A stretch of DNA of 64,000 nucleotides from Alkalitalea saponilacus. GTDB taxonomy: Bacteria > Bacteroidota > Bacteroidia > Bacteroidales > Marinilabiliaceae. Of this stretch, positions 56,696 through 64,000 are shown in pieces. Both the position numbers and the translations under genes were made by a program. Position 1 is the stretch's first letter; the number at the start of each line of letters is the position of its first letter. The stretch spans positions 62,001 to 126,000 of the forward strand of contig NZ_FUYV01000017.1 of assembly GCF_900168165.1 (NCBI RefSeq), in the 5' to 3' direction. A model generated the notes under the pieces. It did no database searches. It was not told the origin of the DNA and saw only the letters and a list, made by a program, of their open reading frames with translations.

Positions 56696-57335
56696 GGTTG
56701 ATGTATTTATGGGTTGTTTTCGATGCAAATTGTTTCGTGATTTCTATGATATTTTCATTTTTTGCCAGTACACCGGAAACGGCAATGCCGTTTACGCCGG
56801 TACTCATTATGGCTTCAACATCATCCAACAAAATACCCCCAATAGCGGTAACAGGAGTCTCAAAACCGGCTTCACGAAATCGTTTCATTCGTTCGGCATA
56901 TCCTTCCAGACCAATGATGGGACTCAGAATTTTTTTGGTTGATGTAAACCTGAATGGACCCAGGCCAATGTAATCAACGCCCGATTCGGCAAGAAAAATC
57001 ATGTCTTCAACGGTGTTGGCTGTGCCTCCGATAATATATTCTTCCCCCAGTATTTCCCTTGCCTGAGAAACCGGCGTATCTTTCTTCCCTAAATGGACTC
57101 CATCGGCTTGAACTGCCTTCGCAATATCAGGATGGTCGTTGATAATAAAAACAGCACCAACTTTATGGCACATTGCTTTCATTTCTGTGGATGTTTTTAT
57201 TATCTCATCGGGATGACAATCCTTTAGCCTTAATTGCAGCCACTTGCCTCCGCCACTCAGGTAGTCTGATACAAGAGGGACTAAATCTGCCAAAGGCAGA
57301 TTTGGTGTGATGAACATTAATGGATGATGTTTCAT
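56688..57335 (-). CDS. thiE: thiamine-phosphate synthase
   Basis: A protein of about 215 residues from ATG 57335 ([12 protein letters not shown]). It joins the pyrimidine and thiazole halves. [13 protein letters not shown] has the pyrophosphate-binding QxRx[11 protein letters not shown] and [13 protein letters not shown] the metal-binding residues, and VTAIGGI and [12 protein letters not shown] the phosphate loop. Its start is 15 bp after a CATATAAGGCATATAAG repeat. A second ThiE-like gene (58231) is more likely TenI. Confidence 0.92.
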   Translation of the reverse strand: MKHHPLMFITPNLPLADLVPLVSDYLSGGGKWLQLRLKDCHPDEIIKTSTEMKAMCHKVGAVFIINDHPDIAKAVQADGVHLGKKDTPVSQAREILGEEYIIGGTANTVEDMIFLAESGVDYIGLGPFRFTSTKKILSPIIGLEGYAERMKRFREAGFETPVTAIGGILLDDVEAIMSTGVNGIAVSGVLAKNENIIEITKQFASKTTHKYINHE

Positions 57336-57350
57336 TTTATTTTCTTTAAC

Positions 57351-57367
57351 CATATAAGGCATATAAG
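57351..57367. repeat. CATATAAGGCATATAAG dyad unit
   Basis: Differs at two positions from the 17-bp CACATAAGGCACATAAG arms at 58851 and 59014. It lies 15 bp upstream of the thiE start, the same offset as the 58851 copy upstream of the tenI-like gene. No inverted partner is seen near it. Confidence 0.5.
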
Positions 57368-57484
57368 AATAGATGTTTAGATATTAGATATTTAGAAAAA
57401 ATACTCCCTGATTTAAACTTCGAACAATAACCTCATAACCATTCCGCTATTCTCTCCGAAACCTCAAACCTCGAACTTCAAACA

Positions 57485-58243
57485 TTAAACTTTGAACTTC
57501 AAACTTTTATAATGCCAACCCAGTAATTCGTTGGTTGAGAGAATAAATTTTTCGGTATATTTTTTCGCGTTGTTGCATGCCTCTGATATTGTATTTCTTT
57601 TCGCCAATAAAGCACAAACAGCGGCTGAAAACACGCATCCGCTCCCGTGCTTTCCAGGATTATTAAACCTCTCTCCTTTAATCACTTCCAGTGATTCAAG
57701 TTGTATCAGTAAATCATTGGCATGGTTTTCTGCATGTCCTCCTTTCAAAACAATGGCATTTATTGCAGCATCATTCATCTTCTTCTGGATATCTGAAGCA
57801 TTAGTAACGCCAAATAACCATTCTGCTTCCGGCAAATTAGGGGTTACCAAATCAACCAGTTTTAAGGCCTCCAGAAAATCATCTGTATTGTTATTATGAA
57901 AATCAAATCCCGAAGAGGCCTTAATTACAGGGTCCCATACAATAATTACATCGGGATTTGCATTTCTTAGCCGGGCAATGCATTCATGCAGCACTTCTGA
58001 AGACTCTACAATTCCAAACTTAACACCTTTAATGGTGTAACTCCTGAGAAGTGATTCCAATTGAGAGAAAATGACTTCGGGGGATGTCCATTGTAAGCCA
58101 TCAAATCGGTTGTGAGCCTGACTGGTGATGGCAGAACAGATTCCCATTCCACGAACTCCATGCATTTCGAATGTTTTTATGTCCGCCGCCAGCCCGGCAC
58201 CGCCACACGGGTCCCATCCTCCTATTGAAACTACTGATTCCAT
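57485..58243 (-). CDS. thiD: hydroxymethylpyrimidine/phosphomethylpyrimidine kinase
   Basis: A 252-residue ribokinase-type enzyme phosphorylating HMP and HMP-P. SIGGWDPCGGAGLAADIKTF (about 6-25) is the substrate site, ITSQAHNRFDG follows, TPNLPEAEWLFG is at about 137, and the catalytic loop is NNPGKHGSGCVFSAAVCALL (about 194-213), with GSGC as anion hole. The next intergenic (57363-57484) holds short repeats of the ATTAGATAT and AACTTCAAAC type. Its start overlaps the tenI-like gene by 13 bp. Confidence 0.93.
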   Translation of the reverse strand: MESVVSIGGWDPCGGAGLAADIKTFEMHGVRGMGICSAITSQAHNRFDGLQWTSPEVIFSQLESLLRSYTIKGVKFGIVESSEVLHECIARLRNANPDVIIVWDPVIKASSGFDFHNNNTDDFLEALKLVDLVTPNLPEAEWLFGVTNASDIQKKMNDAAINAIVLKGGHAENHANDLLIQLESLEVIKGERFNNPGKHGSGCVFSAAVCALLAKRNTISEACNNAKKYTEKFILSTNELLGWHYKSLKFKV

Positions 58244-58836
58244 GCTTTGTAAATTCGATTAAAATTCTCAACTGACCGGGTAATGCTGATGGCATTGCCA
58301 TCAGTTTCCCATACACTTCCCAACAACGCTGCACCGGCAAACCCGGTACTTTTCACCTCCTTTATATTCGTCTTCGTAATCCCCCCAAGTGCAACAACCG
58401 GCAGCTCATTTTCAGACCTTTCATAAAAAAACTTATTCAACTCCGCCTGTGTAAATCCGGAATTGTATCCGGATTTTGATATGCTGATATAAACCGGACT
58501 CAAAAACACATAATTCCACCTTTCATTATTAGCTTCAATCACCTCTTCAAAAGAGTGGCAACCGGCACTTAATCTGACTCCGTCAACTTGTGGCGGAGAA
58601 AAATGTATGCTTCTGTGCAGACCACCTAAACCCAGCTTCAAAGCCACATCAAAATGATAGTGCATGGTGAGCTTTGGATAATATTTCTCCGGTATTGATT
58701 GCATAAACCTGAGCAAATCAACATCTGATGCACCCGGTTTTCGGATGTGTACGAAACAGGCTCCGTTATCCAGAAGCGCGGCAATAGCCGCTGCTTCATT
58801 CTTAAGAATGGATGGATGTGTGATGGTTATCAGCAT
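58231..58836 (-). CDS. TenI-like ThiE-family protein (thiazole tautomerase)
   Basis: A protein of about 201 residues from ATG 58836 (MLITITHPSILKNEAAAIAA). It has the ThiE TIM-barrel: CFVHIRKPGASDVDLLRF (about 31-48), LGGLHRSIHFSPPQVDGVRL and VALGGITKTNIKEVK. The QxRxK and HLGxxD sets of a true ThiE are missing; instead SAGCHSFEEV carries a His where Bacillus TenI has its functional His. TenI isomerises the thiazole carboxylate. The gene is in the position expected within the thi operon. A ThiE function of low activity cannot be ruled out. Confidence 0.75.
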   Translation of the reverse strand: MLITITHPSILKNEAAAIAALLDNGACFVHIRKPGASDVDLLRFMQSIPEKYYPKLTMHYHFDVALKLGLGGLHRSIHFSPPQVDGVRLSAGCHSFEEVIEANNERWNYVFLSPVYISISKSGYNSGFTQAELNKFFYERSENELPVVALGGITKTNIKEVKSTGFAGAALLGSVWETDGNAISITRSVENFNRIYKAWNQ

Positions 58837-58850
58837 ATTATTAAATTTAC

Positions 58851-59030
58851 CACATAAGGCACATAAGGTTAATACATGAGACCCAAGAAAATCTCCGACA
58901 ATTATTTTATTCAACAATAGCTAATTCACGATATACTGTTCTAATCCTAATTAATGACTGCAAATCCATTTACAACAACTATTACATAAAATGATTTCAA
59001 AGACAACAAAATACTTATGTGCCTTATGTG
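58851..59030. repeat. 17-bp inverted repeat pair with no gene between
   Basis: CACATAAGGCACATAAG at 58851-58867 is exactly complementary to CTTATGTGCCTTATGTG at 59014-59030. The 146 bp between hold no frame I can recognise. Each arm is a tandem pair of CACATAAGG units, like the CACAATGGACACAATG arms around the GxxExxY gene at 51071. It may be a cassette that lost its gene or a regulatory dyad of the operon. Confidence 0.7.
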
Positions 59031-59036
59031 TTTACT

Positions 59037-60746
<1,710 letters not shown>

Positions 60747-60780
60747 TTACTGTTTTAAAAAGTCCGGGATGTGATTATCA

Positions 60781-60978
60781 CTATCCACCTCGTGTGGCAC
60801 CAATGAGCATCACCTCATCATTTTCTTTAAGCACATGGGTGTTCCATTGGTTTCGTGGAATGATTTTACTACCTACCGCAACGGCAAGGCCGTTAAGGGG
60901 GATTTCCATTTCCGTTAATAATTCGAAAAGATTAGCTTTAATAAATTCTGTCTCCTTTCCGTTTACTTTGATTCTCAT
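60781..60978 (-). CDS. thiS: sulfur carrier protein ThiS
   Basis: A 65-residue ubiquitin-fold carrier ending in Gly-Gly (VMLIGATRGG), the site of thiocarboxylation by ThiF. IKVNGKETEF and LFELLTEMEIPLNGLAVAVG fit the family. It is the first gene of the operon after the TPP riboswitch, with a leader of about 210 nt between the two. Confidence 0.95.
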   Translation of the reverse strand: MRIKVNGKETEFIKANLFELLTEMEIPLNGLAVAVGSKIIPRNQWNTHVLKENDEVMLIGATRGG

Positions 60979-61189
60979 AATTGAAAACTTTATTTAGTAA
61001 ATCGAATTTTTAAAAGTCAAATAAATCATAATACCAAACCCGTCGAGCAACCACACCTAAAAACAATCTGCTTGACACTAAAAAGGTCTGCAAATCGTAA
61101 TAAAACAGTCACAAGTCATCGCCGGATTCAATAATCCTGATTCACGCAAATAATAAAACAACAGAATTCAACAGGTGATAGAAAAAACA

Positions 61190-61272
61190 ATTAACTCCCT
61201 TCGCCGGTATTAACCGTATCAGGTTCAAGGGTATGATCTCAGCCGCTTATTGGCACCCCTGTCATTCTTGTT
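61190..61272 (-). promoter_or_regulatory. TPP riboswitch (THI element)
   Basis: On the minus strand the conserved THI parts run in order: GGGGTGCC, GGCTGAGA, the CCC and ACCTGAT segment, then GGTTAATACCGGCGAAGGGA. Both the CTGAGA and ACCTGAT consensus sequences, which hold the pyrimidine and pyrophosphate, are exact. It lies about 210 bp before thiS. TPP binding should turn the thi operon down. I could not identify an expression platform with certainty. Confidence 0.95.
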
Positions 61273-61410
61273 GATAATGCAAATATATGTTTTTTGAAAA
61301 GATAAACAATAGCGGAATTGTTGTTTAAGGAAAAATGAGAGCGATACACCCATGGGAAAAAGCTTTATGAACAATGCGGTTGTGTCGATTAACTTCAAAC
61401 CAGCCAAACT

Positions 61411-61432
61411 TTTAACCACGTAAGTGGTTAAA
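61411..61432. repeat. 9-bp palindrome with GTAA loop
   Basis: TTTAACCAC pairs exactly with GTGGTTAAA around GTAA. It lies between the riboswitch and the divergent SatD operon. There is no T-run of note, so it could be an operator or an RNA hairpin. Confidence 0.45.
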
Positions 61433-61533
61433 AGGGAAAGAAAACTTACCATCCACTCCTTAAAACGATTCGGTTTCAACAACTGAATAAAAGACAAGCA
61501 CAACATAAAGGTTTAAACTTATTAAATAATTTT

Positions 61534-61609
61534 ATAAGTGTTTTTACCTATTTTTATATTTTATAAGTGATTTTACTTATATTGTTATTTTATAAGTGAT
61601 TTCAATTAT
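61534..61609 (+). promoter_or_regulatory. three 29-bp-spaced palindromic operators
   Basis: ATAAGTGTTTTTACCTAT (61534), ATAAGTGATTTTACTTAT (61563) and ATAAGTGATTTCAATTAT (61592) are copies of one 18-bp dyad, ATAAGT-N6-ACTTAT, at exact 29-bp steps. The middle one is a perfect palindrome. They are upstream of satD and probably bind a dimeric regulator, possibly the HTH-bearing SatD protein itself. Confidence 0.6.
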
Positions 61610-61675
61610 ATTTATAAATAAAAACAAAAGCATAAAAAATCACTCAACAACATTACTTATTGTCAGTTAAATCAT

Positions 61676-61683
61676 TAAATTTG
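61676..61683 (+). promoter_or_regulatory. -7 box (TAAATTTG) before satD
   Basis: TAAATTTG fits TAnnTTTG, 22 bp before the ATG of the SatD-type gene and 66 bp after the last operator-like palindrome. Confidence 0.4.
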
Positions 61684-61705
61684 AAATAACCTATACCATA
61701 CGAGT

Positions 61706-62389
61706 ATGCGAGCAACCATTTCCGGAGATATTATAGCTTCTACATCATTAACAGACAAAGGCAGAGAAACACTTGCAAGAGGGTTCAGGCGGCTTATTAG
61801 AATTTTGAAAAAAGACCATGGGGTATATGCGCGTGTTATCAAAGGGGACTACATTGAATGCTACCTTGAAAACCCTGAAGAGGCTTTAAGAATTATGCTG
61901 ATTATAAAAACCTTTGTAAAATCTCTTTCAATAATTACCCGTTCGGGAGTAATTGGAGTGCGCCATTTTAAAACACATGGAGTTCGGCTTGCAATGGGTT
62001 TGGGGAGCATAACCCGATTTGATGCACGCAGAGGAATCATTGATGGAGAAGCCATTTACATGTCGGGGAGGCTTATCAACTTAAACACGAAAGTTTATAA
62101 AGAGAGAAAAATTATAAAATCGACCCTTTTCATCGACTCTTCTCAAAAAAGCATAACCGAAGAGTGTGAGCCGCTGCTGGCATTACTTGATGTAATCACT
62201 GCCCGTTGTACAGCACGGCAGTGCGAAGTTCTCTATCACAGATTAACCGGAAAAAGCGAAGCTGAAGTAGCTAAAATTCTAAAAGTATCGCAACCAACCA
62301 TCAACCAGCACTCAACCGCTGCCGGCTGGAATGCCATTGAGAAAACCGTAAATCGGTTTTCGATAATTATTAAAAACCTTGAATCATGA
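61706..62389 (+). CDS. SatD-family protein with HTH
   Basis: A 227-residue protein. The N-terminus (MRATISGDIIASTSLTDKGR) has the SatD ISGDI motif and a cyclase-like alpha/beta region (VIKGDYIECYLENPEEALR, GVRLAMGLGSITRFDARRG). The C-terminus is a helix-turn-helix of the sigma-70 region 4/LuxR kind: TGKSEAEVAKILKVSQPTIN (about 185-205). SatD was named in streptococci. It probably senses something and regulates, but the ligand is unknown. Its TGA overlaps the DUF3307 ATG (ATGA), so the pair is co-translated. Confidence 0.78.
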   Translation: MRATISGDIIASTSLTDKGRETLARGFRRLIRILKKDHGVYARVIKGDYIECYLENPEEALRIMLIIKTFVKSLSIITRSGVIGVRHFKTHGVRLAMGLGSITRFDARRGIIDGEAIYMSGRLINLNTKVYKERKIIKSTLFIDSSQKSITEECEPLLALLDVITARCTARQCEVLYHRLTGKSEAEVAKILKVSQPTINQHSTAAGWNAIEKTVNRFSIIIKNLES

Positions 62390-63105
62390 GCTTTTACCAA
62401 CTTCTAACCCTTCAATTTGTGGCTCATTTGCTGGCCGACTTCTTTTTTCAAACAGATAAATGGGTTGAAAGCAGAAACAATTCCGGAATAAAAAGCCGTT
62501 ACTTTTCAGCTCATCTGTTAATTGTTTTTATTACTTCATGGCTGCTTTCGTTTCAGTGGAAATTTATCATTGCATCGGCAATGATAACCTTGTTGCACGC
62601 TGCTACTGATTATCTTAAAATCAAATTTTCCAGTGTAAAAAAACTTAAACGATACATTTTCTTTATTGACCAATTTATTCACGTTGGCATCATTTTGTAT
62701 ATAACCTCCATCTTTGGTACTTACTTCGAAATAAAACCATGGTTTACGCTCCCATTTTCCGGCACAGGAACTATTATTGCGGCAGCCTTCCTGTTTTGTT
62801 TAAAACCATCGAACATAATAATACGAGAGATTCTTCATCTTTATAAGATTTCTGCCCCTATCAATGAAAATGAGCCGGGAGAACTGCCCAACGCCGGAAA
62901 ATTAATTGGCAATCTGGAACGATTACTAACTCTTATATTTATCCTTACCGGACGATATGAAGCCGTTGGTTTTCTGATTGCCGCCAAATCGATTTTAAGG
63001 TTTGGAGAGAAAGATGCAGTTAAATCGGAATATGTACTGACCGGTACGCTTCTGAGTTTTGGAATTGCCATAATTATTGGGATATTTGTGCTCCAATTTT
63101 TATAA
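62386..63105 (+). CDS. DUF3307 membrane protein
   Basis: A 239-residue membrane protein with about six hydrophobic segments. LLTLQFVAHLLADFFFQTDK and YFSAHLLIVFITSWLL at the N-terminus and KLKRYIFFIDQFIHVGIIL are DUF3307 hallmarks (HLLADFxxQ, DQxxH). DUF3307 genes often follow SatD genes. Its function is unknown. It overlaps satD by 4 bp and is followed by lrgA after 10 bp, suggesting a four-gene operon. Confidence 0.85.
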   Translation: MSFYQLLTLQFVAHLLADFFFQTDKWVESRNNSGIKSRYFSAHLLIVFITSWLLSFQWKFIIASAMITLLHAATDYLKIKFSSVKKLKRYIFFIDQFIHVGIILYITSIFGTYFEIKPWFTLPFSGTGTIIAAAFLFCLKPSNIIIREILHLYKISAPINENEPGELPNAGKLIGNLERLLTLIFILTGRYEAVGFLIAAKSILRFGEKDAVKSEYVLTGTLLSFGIAIIIGIFVLQFL

Positions 63106-63115
63106 AGACAAAAGC

Positions 63116-63454
63116 ATGTACGGCATTTTCATTATATTTCTGTTTTATGCCATAGGCATACTAATCAGCAAATTATTTGGAGAGATTATCCCCGGAAGCG
63201 TTATTGGAATGGTGTTGCTTTTTGTGGCACTATTGTCGGGGGTTGTAAAAGCAGATAAGGTAAAACCTGTGGCTGGTTTTATTACCCGGCACATGGCACT
63301 TTTTTTTGTTCCTGTTGGGGTGGGATTAATGGTAACTACTCATTATTTTAAAGGAGCGACTCTTGCAATTATAACTGCTTCTGCCATAAGCACCATTTTG
63401 GTAATGATTTCCGTAGGTTTAATCCAACAATTTATGGAGAAAAAAAATGATTAA
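63116..63454 (+). CDS. lrgA: CidA/LrgA-family holin-like protein
   Basis: A 112-residue protein from ATG 63116 (MYGIFIIFLFYAIGILISKL); an in-frame ATG at 63077 falls within DUF3307. Four hydrophobic segments and IPGSVIGMVLLFVALL (about 24-39) and LFFVPVGVGLM (about 65-75) match CidA/LrgA. Such proteins affect murein hydrolase activity or pyruvate/glycolate transport together with LrgB. It overlaps lrgB by 8 bp. Confidence 0.88.
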   Translation: MYGIFIIFLFYAIGILISKLFGEIIPGSVIGMVLLFVALLSGVVKADKVKPVAGFITRHMALFFVPVGVGLMVTTHYFKGATLAIITASAISTILVMISVGLIQQFMEKKND

Positions 63455-64000
63455 TACACTATTCACCATACAGCCGTTCACTCTGGCATTTGTAATAGGA
63501 ACCTATCTGGCTGCACTCTGGCTTTACCGGCGTACAAAACTGAACTTGCTTCATCCGGTGTTTACCAGCATATTGGTTGTAATTGGAGTACTATTATTGC
63601 TGAATGTGGAATATGCTGCATTTGAACAGGGCAGTTTCCTGATTGATTTTATGCTGGGACCATCAGTTGTTGCACTGGGCTTTGGCCTATATGAGCAGGT
63701 ACATCTTATCCGAAAAAACTTACTATCAATATTAACAGCAATATCCATTGGAAGTATTGTTGGGATTGTCTCAGTTGTATTTATAGCAAGATGGATGGGA
63801 GCTGATGAAACCGTGGTGGCTTCACTTGAGCCAAAATCAGTAACTACTCCCATTGCCATTGGTATTTCAGCCAGGTTTGGTGGGTTGCCTCCTTTAACTG
63901 CAGTGATTGTGGTGGTAACAGGAGTTTTTGGTGCTGTAGTTGGGCCGTTTGTTATGGATAAAACCGGTATCACCAGTAAAATTGCCCGGGGATTGGCAAT
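63447..64000 (+). CDS. lrgB: LrgB-family protein, cut by window end
   Basis: ATG 63447 opens a frame running past the end of the window (184 codons seen). It has several membrane segments and the LrgB-type block MLGPSVVALGFGLYEQVHLI (about 70) then SLEPKSVTTPIAIGISARFG, which is diagnostic. It overlaps lrgA by 8 bp and works with it, probably as a membrane transporter. The C-terminus is outside. Confidence 0.92.
   Translation, partial: MINTLFTIQPFTLAFVIGTYLAALWLYRRTKLNLLHPVFTSILVVIGVLLLLNVEYAAFEQGSFLIDFMLGPSVVALGFGLYEQVHLIRKNLLSILTAISIGSIVGIVSVVFIARWMGADETVVASLEPKSVTTPIAIGISARFGGLPPLTAVIVVVTGVFGAVVGPFVMDKTGITSKIARGLA

Noticed and set aside
61534-61609. CRISPR-like direct repeats
   Set aside because: The 29-bp steps hold no distinct spacers, the units are palindromes with 11 bp between, there are only three, and no cas genes are nearby.

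Overview
The window comes from a low-GC member of the Bacteroidota, probably a Bacteroidales/Marinilabiliales-type marine or anaerobic carbohydrate degrader. This is inferred from gene content: a SusC/SusD pair, TonB receptor-DUF4249 pairs, many Bacteroidota lipoproteins, a GH95 fucosidase, a CE15-type esterase, the short Bacteroidota MenE, a SatD-DUF3307 pair and promoter boxes of the TAnnTTTG type. No rRNA, tRNA or CRISPR array was seen.

Layout. 1-1916: a HipB-HipS-HipT type split toxin-antitoxin locus with a decayed four-helix-bundle (IVP) gene between hipS and hipT. 2196-8256: a BadF-type sugar kinase, an SMP-30 lipoprotein, thioredoxin reductase, an orphan DUF4249 lipoprotein with a 25-codon remnant of its receptor partner, and an S41 protease. 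8673-11322: an IS21-family element whose istA has an amber stop. 11583-23365: SusD/SusC, a 1.2 kb gene-free stretch, then a tolC/RND/adaptor efflux operon. 23366-31806: fructosamine kinase, GH95 fucosidase, a probable PPi-type PEP carboxykinase (1148 aa) and a cytidylate-kinase-like protein. 32241-40615: a glycosyltransferase and TPR protein, a Fic protein lacking the catalytic His, MenE, an MTA/SAH-nucleosidase-like protein, an ABC-F ATPase and a frameshifted acidic lipoprotein. 40672-48916: an intact DUF4249/TonB-receptor pair, a thioesterase, a CE15-type esterase, an AbgT transporter, a YkgJ protein and a YegP-type protein. 49330-52636: an S24 regulator, then menA and menC separated by a GxxExxY gene cassette with inverted-repeat ends. 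52605-61270: a TPP-riboswitch-controlled thiamin operon (thiS-thiC-tenI-like-thiD-thiE-thiG-thiH-...-thiF) on the minus strand, with an accessory insert (IS481 remnant, broken GNAT, DUF4160, DUF2442) between thiH and thiF. 61534-64000: SatD, DUF3307, LrgA and LrgB (cut by the window end) behind three 29-bp-spaced operator-like palindromes.

How it works together. The thi genes make both halves of thiamin phosphate and are probably all under one riboswitch. MenA, MenC and MenE are part of menaquinone synthesis by the classical o-succinylbenzoate route. The fucosidase, CE15-type esterase, SusC/D and sugar kinase point to polysaccharide use, although no complete polysaccharide utilisation locus is present.

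Most interesting: small-gene cassettes with short-period inverted repeats at their ends (IVP at 511-940, GxxExxY at 51071-51567, and an apparently empty pair at 58851-59030) recur between operon genes. The probable PPi-PEPCK, the Gln-for-His Fic protein, the regularly spaced SatD palindromes and an orphan minus-strand terminator at about 32000 also deserve a second look.
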